Origin: an uncultured Clostridia bacterium
Lineage (GTDB): Bacteria; Bacillota; Clostridia; TANB77; CAG-508
Assembly (NCBI GenBank): GCA_934129745.1
Contig: CAKOWZ010000014.1
Location: 1-50,636 of the forward strand
Direction: 5' to 3'
Length of the DNA: 50,636 nt
Shown in pieces: positions 1-7,924 of the stretch. A program made the translations under genes and the position numbers. Position 1 is the first letter of the stretch; the number at the start of each line of letters is the position of its first letter. Below the pieces are notes generated by a model that made no database searches, had not been told where the DNA came from, and was given only the letters and a program-made list of their open reading frames with translations.

Positions 1-77
1 GCTGGACACTTTCCTAACCATTTAGGTGATTCGTTTCCACATTCACTACATACAAAAACTGTTTTTGCTTTAGCCAT
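1..77 (-). CDS. radA: DNA repair protein RadA, N-terminal fragment (runs off the window)
   Basis: Only the first 25 codons are in the window, read leftward from ATG at 77. They give MAKAKTVFVCSECGNESPKW and then LGKCP. This is the N-terminal C4 zinc finger of RadA/Sms (Cys-x2-Cys followed by a later Cys within a 'PKWxGxCP' context), which is diagnostic of the family. RadA is a RecA-like ATPase that promotes branch migration during recombinational repair; its ATPase and Lon-like parts lie outside the window. A GAGAGGAGAA ribosome binding site sits just upstream on the same strand. Identification is secure for so short a fragment. Confidence 0.9.
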   Translation of the reverse strand, partial: MAKAKTVFVCSECGNESPKWLGKCP

Positions 78-116
78 TTTTTCTCCTCTCTTAAAAATGC
101 TTTTAACGCATTTGTT

Positions 117-145
117 ATACTATCATATTTTTATTTGAATTACAA
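117..145 (-). promoter_or_regulatory. Sigma-A-type promoter for radA
   Basis: On the minus strand, TTGTAA (145-140) is followed after 17 nt by TAGTAT (122-117), about 40 nt upstream of the radA ATG. Spacing is ideal and the hexamers are near consensus. Confidence 0.5.
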
Positions 146-164
146 TACTTGGTATTTATTTCCT

Positions 165-193
165 TTGATTTTGTTTATACATCATGCTATCAT
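165..193 (+). promoter_or_regulatory. Sigma-A-type promoter for the 81-aa membrane protein
   Basis: TTGATT (165-170), a 17-nt spacer and TATCAT (188-193), about 55 nt upstream of the ATG at 249. Confidence 0.45.
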
Positions 194-248
194 ATTTATA
201 AGATGAATTGTTTTAATTTTATTAGACTTTCTTTGTTAGGAGGTTATT

Positions 249-494
249 ATGAATAAATTTTTTTTAGATCTTAAAAATTTAGATAAAGATACATATAAAA
301 TAATGAAATACGGTTTACTTTTTTCCAGTTTGATATGTTTATCTGCTGTATGTGTTTTATTATTATACATATTTTTAGGAATAAATTTTTTATATCACTT
401 AGGTTTGATTTTAATAAAATCTAGTTTCACATTTGCTGTTGAATTTATTATTTGTGGAATTATTGTTGATTTTATAAAAAATAGGGGAATTTGA
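249..494 (+). CDS. Small two-helix membrane protein, unknown function
   Basis: An 81-residue protein that I do not recognise as a named family. It has a short charged N-terminus (MNKFFLDLKNLDKDTYK) and two hydrophobic segments, about residues 22-45 and 50-76, with only a few polar residues after the second. The start is well supported: AGGAGG ends a few bases before the ATG, and a promoter-like pair lies upstream. A short hairpin with a T run follows the stop, so it looks like a single-gene unit rather than part of the downstream gene's operon. Codon use matches the neighbours. Probably a real small membrane protein; role unknown. Confidence 0.7.
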   Translation: MNKFFLDLKNLDKDTYKIMKYGLLFSSLICLSAVCVLLLYIFLGINFLYHLGLILIKSSFTFAVEFIICGIIVDFIKNRGI

Positions 495-499
495 AATGT

Positions 500-526
500 A
501 AAATGGATATTTTCATCCCATTTTTT
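500..526 (+). terminator. Weak intrinsic terminator
   Basis: AAAATGG (500-506) pairs with CCATTTT (518-524) and runs into a six-T tract, directly after the stop codon of the 81-aa gene. Confidence 0.45.
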
Positions 527-527
527 A

Positions 528-556
528 TTGACTTTTTTTCTTTTTATATTTACAAT
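528..556 (+). promoter_or_regulatory. Sigma-A-type promoter for the Bax-inhibitor-1 family gene
   Basis: TTGACT (528-533), a 17-nt T-rich spacer and TACAAT (551-556), about 50 nt upstream of the chosen ATG at 608. Confidence 0.5.
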
Positions 557-607
557 ATATTTTATAATTTATTTATTATTGCATATATTAAGAAAGGTGG
601 TGATATT

Positions 608-1291
608 ATGGAGACATATGATGACAGTAATGCCATTCATACTATGGATACTAACCAAGTTCTTACTAACACGTTCTTTAGGATGTTTCTAGGTTTACTT
701 GCTAGTGCCTTAACTGCCTTTTACGTATATAAGTCTGGATTATACATTTCTGTTCTTACAAATGGTAGTTATATGGCTTTGGCTATTGTTGAAATTGCTG
801 TTGTTCTTATCTTTTCTTTACTATTTAAAAAGCTTTCCCCAACAGCTGTTACTATTTTGTTTTTTGCCTATGCTTTTATAAATGGTTTCACATTATCTGT
901 GATTTTTATTGCATATGAAATGACTTCTATTGTTTATGCTTTTGCTGGAACAGCTGCTTTATTTGGTGTTTTGTCTTTAATTGGATACAAAACTGACAAG
1001 GATATTTCAAATTGGGGAAATATTTTGACTGTTGCTCTTCTTGTTGGTATTATTTTAACTATTATTAATATTTTTGTTGGTAGTACTATTCTAGATATTG
1101 CTTTGGATTGGGCTATTTTACTTATTTTCTTTGCTTTGACTATTTATGATATGAATAAGATTAAGCTTATGCAACAAGCTGGATTTTGTGAGGATGAAAA
1201 ATTATATGTTTATGGTGCTATGGAATTGTATTTAGATTTTGTTAATATTTTTCTTCGTATTTTGTCTTTGTTTGCAAAGCGTAGAGATTAA
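608..1291 (+). CDS. Bax inhibitor-1 / YccA family membrane protein
   Basis: A 227-aa protein with a short hydrophilic N-terminus followed by about seven hydrophobic helices, the usual size and layout of the BI-1/YccA (UPF0005) family. The C-terminal part carries the family signature region around the last helices, with 'DWAILLIFFALTIYDMNKIK' and then 'MELYLDFVNIFLRILSLF'. Family members are calcium-leak channels or act in membrane protein quality control; the substrate here cannot be told. I start it at 608, not at the in-frame ATG 491, because AAAGGTGGTG lies just before 608 and the region upstream contains a promoter and terminator. A single-gene unit between the 81-aa gene and tRNA-Pro. 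Confidence 0.85.
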   Translation: METYDDSNAIHTMDTNQVLTNTFFRMFLGLLASALTAFYVYKSGLYISVLTNGSYMALAIVEIAVVLIFSLLFKKLSPTAVTILFFAYAFINGFTLSVIFIAYEMTSIVYAFAGTAALFGVLSLIGYKTDKDISNWGNILTVALLVGIILTIINIFVGSTILDIALDWAILLIFFALTIYDMNKIKLMQQAGFCEDEKLYVYGAMELYLDFVNIFLRILSLFAKRRD

Positions 1292-1324
1292 TTTTTGATT
1301 TTTTAAAATTTTTTCAAAAAAGCC

Positions 1325-1353
1325 TTGAATTTGTTTTTGTTTTGTGCTATTAT
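1325..1353 (+). promoter_or_regulatory. Promoter of tRNA-Pro
   Basis: TTGAAT (1325-1330), a 17-nt spacer and TATTAT (1348-1353), about 30 nt before the mature tRNA start. Confidence 0.6.
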
Positions 1354-1383
1354 ATATAAGTGTTTAGCAATCAAAACATTTAT

Positions 1384-1459
1384 CGAGGCGTAGCGCAGTT
1401 GGTAGCGCGCGTGGTTTGGGACCATGAGGTCGCAGGTTCGATCCCTGTCGCCTCGACCA
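1384..1459 (+). tRNA. tRNA-Pro(UGG)
   Basis: A full cloverleaf: acceptor CGAGGCG pairs with CGCCTCG, followed by A and an encoded CCA. The D arm contains AGCGCAGTTGGTAGCGC, the anticodon loop is TTTGGGA (anticodon TGG) and the T loop is GGTTCGATCC. 76 nt including CCA. It has its own promoter and a downstream hairpin. Confidence 0.95.
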
Positions 1460-1463
1460 TAAA

Positions 1464-1486
1464 AAGGAGCTTTTTAAAAGCTCCTT
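1464..1486 (+). terminator. Hairpin after tRNA-Pro
   Basis: AAGGAGCTTTT pairs with AAAAGCTCCTT, followed by AATTTGTTTT. The T tract is interrupted, so termination or 3' processing are both possible. Confidence 0.5.
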
Positions 1487-1680
1487 AATTTGTTTTAGTC
1501 TATTTTAAGTTTTTTTATTTCTCTAACTTTTTCAAAAATCCGCTATATTTATGATGCTACGTACATTATTACATTTAAATTATAAGAAGTAGTATTCTGT
1601 TAAAAAATTAGAATTTTTTTATCTGTTAATCTAACTCTCATAATTTTTTCTGTTCTTTTTTTCTCAATCTTACTAAATAA

Positions 1681-2505
1681 TTATTCCTTGTTTTTAACTA
1701 ATTCTTCGTGATAAAAATAATTTATATATTTAATTTTATTTTCATCACAATATTTTTCTATATTTTTAGAAAGTTCAATCCAGTATTGTTTATTTTTTTT
1801 ATTATATATTTCATCATAATGACTTACTAAATCTGGATAATTTGATTTAATGTAACTTAATATTGTCTGTTTATAACTTCCTCTTAAATTTAAATTTTCA
1901 AACCAATATTCATCAATATATTCTTTGCTCACATCTATAATTTCTTTAACATTTGTGATATAGGGGAATATTGGAGAAATAAACAATACAGTGTATATTC
2001 CGTTATTATGAAGTTCTTTTAAAGTATGTAATCTTTCTTGTATTGAACTGGCATTGTCCATATCATTTTTGAAATTTTCGTCCAATGTATTAATAGACAT
2101 TGATACTGTTAAGTTTTTCATTTGTTTTAATAAATCTAAATCTCTTAATATTAACTTTGATTTAGTTGAAATGCTTAATTCACAATCTACATCTACTAAT
2201 TGTTTTAATATATTTCTTGTTAATTCGTATTTTTCTTCAAAGTGGTTATAACAATCTGTTACTGATGATAAAAACACTCTCTTGTTTTTTAGATTCTTTA
2301 CATTAATTTTTTTATCGCATTGCTTTATATCAATAAAAGTTCCCCAATCTTCTTTATGTCCTGTAAACCTTTTCATAAAACTTGCATAACAATATTTGCA
2401 ACCATGAGGACAACCAATATAAGGATTTATCACATAATCACTAGCTGGCAAATTAGATTTTGTCACATAGTCATTAACTTGTATTTGTTTTTCTATAATT
2501 TTCAT
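1681..2505 (-). CDS. SPL-family radical SAM protein (radical SAM mobile pair-like)
   Basis: A 274-aa radical SAM enzyme. The iron-sulfur motif CxxxCxxC is C32-PHG-C36-KY-C39, in the context 'NPYIGCPHGCKYCYASF'. This is typical of spore-photoproduct-lyase-like (SplB/COG1533) proteins, and the following 'MKRFTGHKEDWGTFIDIK' strongly resembles the so-called radical SAM mobile pair proteins, which normally occur as two adjacent genes. Only one member is present here. It would bind a 4Fe-4S cluster and cleave S-adenosylmethionine; the substrate is unknown and I do not claim photoproduct lyase activity. The start at 2505 is the first ATG in frame with the conserved N-terminus. Monocistronic. Confidence 0.8.
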   Translation of the reverse strand: MKIIEKQIQVNDYVTKSNLPASDYVINPYIGCPHGCKYCYASFMKRFTGHKEDWGTFIDIKQCDKKINVKNLKNKRVFLSSVTDCYNHFEEKYELTRNILKQLVDVDCELSISTKSKLILRDLDLLKQMKNLTVSMSINTLDENFKNDMDNASSIQERLHTLKELHNNGIYTVLFISPIFPYITNVKEIIDVSKEYIDEYWFENLNLRGSYKQTILSYIKSNYPDLVSHYDEIYNKKNKQYWIELSKNIEKYCDENKIKYINYFYHEELVKNKE

Positions 2506-2579
2506 GGATACGCCTACTTTCTTATTATTTTTATTTCACTATGATTATATAAAATATTTTTTAATTCTAAAAATATTTT

Positions 2580-2625
2580 AACCTAATTCGCTCCATAAAT
2601 CAATGAGCAAGGAGTGAATTAGGTT
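2580..2625. other. Strong inverted repeat between divergent genes
   Basis: AACCTAATTCGCTCC (2580-2594) pairs with GGAGTGAATTAGGTT (2611-2625) over 15 positions with one G-T wobble and a 16-nt loop. It lies between the starts of the divergent radical SAM and Fic genes, upstream of the Fic promoter. A terminator is not expected here, so it may be a remnant of a lost gene, an insulator or an operator-like element. Confidence 0.6.
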
Positions 2626-2669
2626 AATTTCACTTGTCGTTTAGCCTGTTTTCTTCAAAATATCGAGAT

Positions 2670-2698
2670 TTGACTCTCCAAAATGTATATGATAAAAT
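2670..2698 (+). promoter_or_regulatory. Promoter of the Fic gene
   Basis: TTGACT (2670-2675), a 17-nt spacer and TAAAAT (2693-2698). The -10 box ends only 11 nt before the ATG at 2710, so a transcript from here would have almost no leader. Confidence 0.55.
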
Positions 2699-2709
2699 TT
2701 AGGCACATA

Positions 2710-3487
2710 ATGGAAGAAAGAGAAAATTATTCTATACTATTATTATTGCCAAAGACTGTTTTGACTACTGGAGAATATTTGGAAATAATGGATAGGTTAT
2801 AGAAAAGAGGAAAAATTAGAATTTGTTTTAAATAACAAAAATTATTTAGAAGGTTTAATTACAAGAAGTACTTATCATTCAAATGCTATTGAAGGAAGTA
2901 CACTTACTTATGCTGAAACTTATGCTATTCTTTACAACGATAATAGCTTTAAAATTGAAGGAAAAGAACCAATGGAAATATATGAGGCTATTAACCATAA
3001 AAGTGCCTTAGAATTGGTTTTTAAAAATTTAAAGAATAATGATGGTTTTGATGAAAGATTCATTAAAAAGTTAAATGAAACTATTAATAGAAATATAAAA
3101 GAAACAGAAGGATTTAGAACAGTTAAAGTATTTATTCAAGGTAGTGAGTATATTCCGCCAGATCCTGAAAAAGTTCCAAATTTAATGAATTATTTTGTTT
3201 ATAATTATAATAATGATGAACAAGATATTTTTAATAAAATTGCAAGGTATCATATCGAATTAGAGAAAATACATCCTTTTGAAGATGGTAATGGTAGAAC
3301 AGGACGATTACTTATTAATTATGAATTATTAAAAAATAATCTTCCACCTGTTGTTATTTCAAAAGATGATAGAGTTAAATATTTTGAATTTTTAAGAAAT
3401 AATGATGGAATAGGTTTGGCTCATTGGCTAAGAGATTTATCTAATGTTGAAGAAGAAAGAATGAAAAAATTTGGATATAAATATTAA
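2710..3487 (+). pseudogene. Fic-domain AMPylase family protein, frameshifted near codon 29
   Basis: The reading frame from ATG 2710 gives MEERENYSILLLLPKTVLTT, then GEYLEIMDRL, and hits TAG at 2797-2799. The homologous continuation (RKEEKLEFVL, then 'STYHSNAIEGS') is in the next frame and stays open to 3487. Removing one G at 'GATAGG' restores a smooth reading, so a single-base insertion is the simplest cause. The downstream part has an inhibitory-helix motif S-x3-E-G (SNAIEG) and the catalytic Fic motif HPFEDGNGRTGR (His codon at 3272), as in class II Fic enzymes that transfer AMP to target hydroxyls. Catalytic residues are intact. An internal ATG at 2972 would give a 171-aa protein lacking the inhibitory helix, but it has no good ribosome binding site. 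Confidence 0.75.
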
Positions 3488-3534
3488 AAAATAAATGAGA
3501 ATTAAATTTTTAATCTAATTCTCATTTATTTTTT
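3486..3534 (+). terminator. Strong intrinsic terminator after Fic
   Basis: A perfect 19-bp stem (3486-3504 with 3516-3534) with an 11-nt loop. It overlaps the TAA stop and ends in six Ts. The A tract on the other side makes it potentially bidirectional. Confidence 0.85.
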
Positions 3535-3599
3535 GATTAAATTTTTAATCTTATTCTTATTTTAATTTTAATTAAAGTCTCAATCTAATCCCAAACCTT

Positions 3600-3695
3600 A
3601 TTTAAAACAAAATCTTAAAACAAATTTTAAATCAAATTATAATTCAAATTACAATCTGAATCATAAATCAAATCATAAGTCAAATTATAATTAAA
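3600..3695. repeat. AT-rich imperfect short repeats
   Basis: Repeated variants of AAATCAAATTATAATT and AAATCATAA at roughly 11-15 nt spacing fill the gap between the Fic terminator and the end of the GT2 gene. No gene or stem of note. Confidence 0.5.
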
Positions 3696-3706
3696 TTTAT
3701 ACCCAC

Positions 3707-5422
3707 TTATTTTCTACCAAAAAATATTCCCAAAACAGAAAACTTTTTATAAACTCCAATCTTATTAGGAACAAAATCAGGAGAAGGTGAGCATTTTGTT
3801 CTACTATCAAAAATAACAGAAATTGTTAAATAAAAAATATTAGAAATAAGCCATAACAATGAAAGAACATATACTGTAATTCCAGTTGTTTTAATCCTAA
3901 ATAAGCACATTACTAATCCTATGATATTTAAAATTAATAAAATTAAATGACTTGCTAACAATTTTTTATTCGTTTTGGTCATTTTTGTAGTTTTAGAAAA
4001 TTTAGGTGTAACTTCAAATTTTGTATTTCCAAAACCAAAAAATTCTTTTAAAACTTCTTTACAAAGTACAGGAGTCAAAATTGTTTCATAAATTTTATTC
4101 CATGTTGAGGACCTTTTATTTCCTTCAAAAATATCTAATGTAAATCTTTTTAAAATATAAGTAGGTAACCATATTGATATAAATGTTGCTAAATTACAAT
4201 CTACAATAATTACTCCAAAAATACTGAAAAGTAGAGGTGTTAATAAATATACCATTCTTCTAACACCAAAAAACCAATAAGAAATACAAGATAAATATTC
4301 AATTTTTTGTGAAAATGATAATCCTTTGTTTTTTAATATTTTATATTTTTTTAAAATTTGTACACATCCTCTTGCCCAGCGAGAACGTTGTTTTACAAAA
4401 CCAGATAAGTCATTTACTGCTGTTCCGTAAGCTTCTACGTTATTAAGAGCTAAGCATTTATACCCATTAGATTCGATTAACATACCAGTTGCAATATCTT
4501 CTGAAATTGTTCCTGTTGCAAATCCATTGCAAGAATCTAATGCTTTTCTTGAAAATAGAGTATTTGTACCACAGTATATTGCAGAGTTTGTAGCATTTTT
4601 AGCTATTTGAATTGAGTGATAAAAATATTCTTGTTCAAAAGGTATTTTATTTTCTAATTTAAATCTTAATTGGAAAATGTCTGGATTATTAAAACTTTGT
4701 GGTAATTGAACAAATCCTATTTCTTCCACATTTCCTGTATTTTCCATGTTTTCCATATTTTCTGTATTTTCCATATTTTCTATATTATTTTTTTCTGATA
4801 ATTTTTTAGATTTTTTTCTTTTAATTTTTTCTGAAAATTTTGTTGTATTATCATAAAAAAATGGAAGTGTTGTAAGTAGAAAATTTGGTGTTGGTGCCAT
4901 GTCTGCATCAAATGTTGCAACAAAAGGAGAAGAAATATGGTTTAATGCATGATTATAATTTCCAGCTTTTGCATTTTTATTGGTGATTCTTGATAAATAA
5001 TTAACACCTAAATTTTCTGCTAATTTTTTTATGTTAGCTCTATTTCCATCATCACATATATAAATGTGAATTTTTGATTTGTCAGGATAATTCATATTTT
5101 TGCAAGCTGTGACAGTGTTTTTTAATAATGTTTCATGTTCATTTATTGTTGCAATTAAAACATCAATATCTGGATATTGAGTTATATTAGATAAATCTGG
5201 TATTTTGGGTGAGATTTTTTTCACACATAAGATATTTAAATAATATGCAAAAAAGTCTAAAGATTCCCATATTTCAATAAATAACACTAATATTGAGGAT
5301 ATTAGTGAAATTATCCCAAGAGTTGTGGGAATTGTAAAAAATATTCTGTAGATTATGTATGTAAATGTTAGTATCATAGTTATTGTATAAAATATAAATT
5401 TAAATAAATTCTTTTGTTTCAT
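3707..5422 (-). CDS. Cellulose-synthase-like family 2 glycosyltransferase
   Basis: A 571-aa processive GT2 enzyme. Two helices (about residues 8-50) precede the catalytic domain, which shows 'ICDDGNR', 'TFDADMAPT' (DxD), 'FVQLPQSF' (equivalent of the FxVTPK/QTPQ loop), 'TISED' (TED equivalent) and 'QRSRWARG' (QxxRW). About four further helices follow, matching BcsA/CesA-like synthases that extrude a beta-glucan. No PilZ domain is seen, so c-di-GMP control within this chain is unlikely. Residues about 200-235, between the DxD and FVQLPQ motifs, hold a lysine-rich stretch and an Asn-Met-Glu repeat that is not part of the fold. It starts at 5422 behind AAAGGAGACC, with its own promoter. No other bcs genes are adjacent; a GH5 cellulase lies 10 kb away. 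Confidence 0.85.
   Translation of the reverse strand: MKQKNLFKFIFYTITMILTFTYIIYRIFFTIPTTLGIISLISSILVLFIEIWESLDFFAYYLNILCVKKISPKIPDLSNITQYPDIDVLIATINEHETLLKNTVTACKNMNYPDKSKIHIYICDDGNRANIKKLAENLGVNYLSRITNKNAKAGNYNHALNHISSPFVATFDADMAPTPNFLLTTLPFFYDNTTKFSEKIKRKKSKKLSEKNNIENMENTENMENMENTGNVEEIGFVQLPQSFNNPDIFQLRFKLENKIPFEQEYFYHSIQIAKNATNSAIYCGTNTLFSRKALDSCNGFATGTISEDIATGMLIESNGYKCLALNNVEAYGTAVNDLSGFVKQRSRWARGCVQILKKYKILKNKGLSFSQKIEYLSCISYWFFGVRRMVYLLTPLLFSIFGVIIVDCNLATFISIWLPTYILKRFTLDIFEGNKRSSTWNKIYETILTPVLCKEVLKEFFGFGNTKFEVTPKFSKTTKMTKTNKKLLASHLILLILNIIGLVMCLFRIKTTGITVYVLSLLWLISNIFYLTISVIFDSRTKCSPSPDFVPNKIGVYKKFSVLGIFFGRK
4724..4786. repeat. Seven 9-nt tandem units inside the GT2 gene
   Basis: Variants of TTCCATATT in a row encode Asn-Met-Glu / Asn-Thr-Glu type triplets on the minus strand. 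The period is a multiple of three, so copy-number change would alter loop length, not the frame. Confidence 0.8.
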
Positions 5423-5441
5423 TTTGGTCTCCTTTAATTTT

Positions 5442-5496
5442 GGTTTATTAACTTAATTTTGGTTGTTAACTCGATTCTGGTTGTTAACTCGATTTT
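5442..5496. repeat. Three 18-19-nt tandem repeats upstream of the GT2 gene
   Basis: GGTTTATTAACTTAATTTT, then GGTTGTTAACTCGATTCT, then GGTTGTTAACTCGATTTT. They lie between the GT2 promoter and its start codon, so they would be in its 5' leader. GTTAAC is itself a palindrome. Confidence 0.7.
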
Positions 5497-5567
5497 TATT
5501 AATTTAATTATCTTGTATTAAACTAATTTGTTTGTCACAACCAAATTAGTACTAACCTGATACAGTT

Positions 5568-5596
5568 ATTATATAATAAGAAAATATGCTATGCAA
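5568..5596 (-). promoter_or_regulatory. Promoter of the cellulose-synthase-like gene
   Basis: Minus strand TTGCAT (5596-5591), a 17-nt spacer and a perfect TATAAT (5573-5568). This predicts a leader of about 140 nt containing the 18-nt repeats. The remaining divergent gap (5600-5827) shows only a small GTAAAC/GTTTAC hairpin near 5790; nothing else was recognised. Confidence 0.6.
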
Positions 5597-5827
5597 CAGA
5601 AATGTTATTATTGTCAATACAAAAAATATATTTTAACTAAAAAATAAATTTTCTTATTTGAACGATGTTAATACTGATTTGTAGCAATTAAAACAACAAA
5701 ATTATTAACGCTTTTTTTATTTGTAACAAAAATGTAAATTAAAATTAATATTTGTAATATTTTGCATCAATATGTACTTCCGTAAACAAGTTTACCAAAA
5801 ATCAAAGAATGGAGCCCAAAAGAGCTC

Positions 5828-5854
5828 TTGAATAAAATTATTTTCTTTTATAAT
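5828..5854 (+). promoter_or_regulatory. Possible promoter of the surface-protein operon
   Basis: TTGAAT (5828-5833) and TATAAT (5849-5854), with a short 15-nt spacer. The -10 is perfect; the spacing is suboptimal. Confidence 0.35.
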
Positions 5855-5910
5855 ATAAAAATAAAGAAAAAAGTGTAAAAGCTGAAAATAAAAATGTGGG
5901 GGTATATAAA

Positions 5911-7821
5911 GTGAAAAAAAGAAAATCATTATTAAAAATATTTGCAATTATTATGATAATTATTAGTCTAGGTTTTAGTTTTTTTGGAACAAATAATACA
6001 AAATATTATACTGATGAAATAAATCAAGCATTAAAAACTAATAGTCCTAATGTAACAAATGAACAAATTAGTGTAAAAATTAAATATTTAGATACACAAG
6101 GAAATGAGATATTACCAGAAGAAACAATAAAAGGAAAAATAGGTGAATGGTATGAAACAGATAGAATAAATATTCCTTGTTACAGAGCATATGGTGATGA
6201 ACCTATTAATAAAAACGGATATTTTAAACAAGATAGCAAAGACATAATTTATGTATATAAATCAAGTAGTGAAAGTTATTCAATAGAACAACAAAATAAT
6301 AATGTAACAATTGTATATGGTGATATGAAAGTTTCAGATGAATATGAACTTATAGTTGAAAGTTCTAATATGTATGATGAAAAAATTAGTAATGTAAAAT
6401 ATGAATTACAAAATGAAGAACAGTCAAGTTTATCAAGTGGAATTACAGAAAATGGAGATTTATATTTAGGAACATTAACTGTAAGAGAAGAAGGAAAGAA
6501 AAAATACATAATTAAGCAAATAGATGTACCTAGTCAATATAGAAAAATAATTGATGATGATATTTCTTTTACTTTAAATCAAACATGGGATAAAACATCA
6601 AAAAAATATGTGGTAAATGTCGAATATGACACAAATATAAAAGGATTAAAAATTGATGTTGAAAATAAAAAAATAAAAGTAAAAATTCAATATAAAGATG
6701 CAAAATATGATTTAAGTATAAAACAATTTGTATCTGAAATTGATGGAATAGAAAAAAATAATAATGAAATAAAAACAAGTTTAGATAATGATGGAAAAAT
6801 TGTATATGTTAAAAATGAAGATATAGAAAAAGTAGAAAATAATCAGGAATTAGTTTTTACAATAAGAATTTATAATGAGGCTGAAAATAATGCAACAATA
6901 AAAGACATAATTAATGAAATCCCTCAAGGATTGGAATATATAAATAATGAATTAAATAATCAAAATGGATGGAAATTATATAAAATAAATTCATCAGGAG
7001 ATTTGGAAGAAACAACAAATTCAAGTGAAGCAAAATATATAAAAACAAGTATTTTAAATAATACAGAATTAAAAGGTTTTGATAAACAAACAATGTCATT
7101 ACCAGAATATAAAGAATTAAAAATAGCATTAAAAGTTAATGAAAATACATTAAATAATGAAAGAATTGCAACAAACAGAGTAAAATTACAAGATGATTTA
7201 TTTGATGTTAACAAAGAAAATAATTCAGATGAATGTAGTGTATATGTAAAAAGATTTGATTTGAAAATAGAGAAAAATATTGTAAATGTAGTTGTTGAAA
7301 ATAATGAAGGACAAAAAATTATAAATAAAAAATCAGATGAAGAAATATTAAAAGTAGATATACCAAAAAAAGAAATAGAAAATACCAAATTAAAAATAAA
7401 ATATGAGATAAAAGTAACAAATATTGGTGAAATAAATGGATATGCAACAGAAATAACAGATTATTTGCCAGAAGGATTTGAGGTAATGTCAACTCAAACA
7501 ACACAATGGGTAGTAGATGGAAATAAAGTAAAAACAAATTCATTAAACAGAAATCTATTACAACCAGGAGAAAGTAAATCAGTATTTATTGAATGTACAT
7601 ATAAAGTTAATAAAGAAAATATTGGTTCAAAAATTAATAGTGTAAAAATAACAGAATATGAAAATAATTCAGATTCTAAAGATATAACAGAAGATAATGA
7701 AGATAATGAAGAAATGGTAATTACAGTAAAAACAGGTGTTGCAACAATATGTTTTATAATAATTATTGGAATTCTTTTAATAAGTATTATAGTTACATTA
7801 ATATTAAAAAAAAGAAAATAA
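5911..7821 (+). CDS. Membrane-anchored surface protein with MucBP-like, SpaA-like and DUF11-type domains
   Basis: A 636-aa protein. A signal-anchor helix at about residues 8-24 is followed by a MucBP-like module (about 50-120; 'VKIKYLDTQGNEILPEETI'), a SpaA/CnaB-like stretch (about 130-250, ending 'PSQYRKIIDDDISFTL') and two DUF11-type beta-sandwich modules (about 265-425 and 445-585; 'IYNEAENNATIKDIINEIPQ' and 'VTNIGEINGYATEITDYLPE'). A C-terminal membrane helix ends in KKRK. There is no LPxTG motif, so it is held by the membrane helix and not by sortase. I prefer GTG 5911 because GTGGGGG lies 8 nt upstream; GTG 5896 is the alternative. The 2414-aa gene follows 103 nt later, probably in one transcript. 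Role: adhesin or wall-spanning stalk (inference). Confidence 0.75.
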   Translation: MKKRKSLLKIFAIIMIIISLGFSFFGTNNTKYYTDEINQALKTNSPNVTNEQISVKIKYLDTQGNEILPEETIKGKIGEWYETDRINIPCYRAYGDEPINKNGYFKQDSKDIIYVYKSSSESYSIEQQNNNVTIVYGDMKVSDEYELIVESSNMYDEKISNVKYELQNEEQSSLSSGITENGDLYLGTLTVREEGKKKYIIKQIDVPSQYRKIIDDDISFTLNQTWDKTSKKYVVNVEYDTNIKGLKIDVENKKIKVKIQYKDAKYDLSIKQFVSEIDGIEKNNNEIKTSLDNDGKIVYVKNEDIEKVENNQELVFTIRIYNEAENNATIKDIINEIPQGLEYINNELNNQNGWKLYKINSSGDLEETTNSSEAKYIKTSILNNTELKGFDKQTMSLPEYKELKIALKVNENTLNNERIATNRVKLQDDLFDVNKENNSDECSVYVKRFDLKIEKNIVNVVVENNEGQKIINKKSDEEILKVDIPKKEIENTKLKIKYEIKVTNIGEINGYATEITDYLPEGFEVMSTQTTQWVVDGNKVKTNSLNRNLLQPGESKSVFIECTYKVNKENIGSKINSVKITEYENNSDSKDITEDNEDNEEMVITVKTGVATICFIIIIGILLISIIVTLILKKRK

Positions 7822-7871
7822 AACAAAGTTGTATGTGGTCTGAATGTAAAAAAAGAAAATAAAACAAAATT
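7807..7871 (+). repeat. 24-nt direct repeat at the gene junction
   Basis: The 3' end of the upstream gene (7807-7830, encoding its KKRK tail and stop) is repeated with one mismatch at 7848-7871 in the intergenic gap. It looks like a small tandem duplication. Confidence 0.6.
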
Positions 7872-7924
7872 ATCAGTAAAAAAATGTTTTAAAACAATTA
7901 AAAAAATAGAAGGAGGAGAATTTA

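Noticed and set aside
6276..7826. Several minus-strand openings opposite the 636-aa gene, and similar ones opposite the two giant genes
   Set aside because: Leu/Phe/Ile-rich mirror translations of AT-rich plus-strand genes, without start signals.
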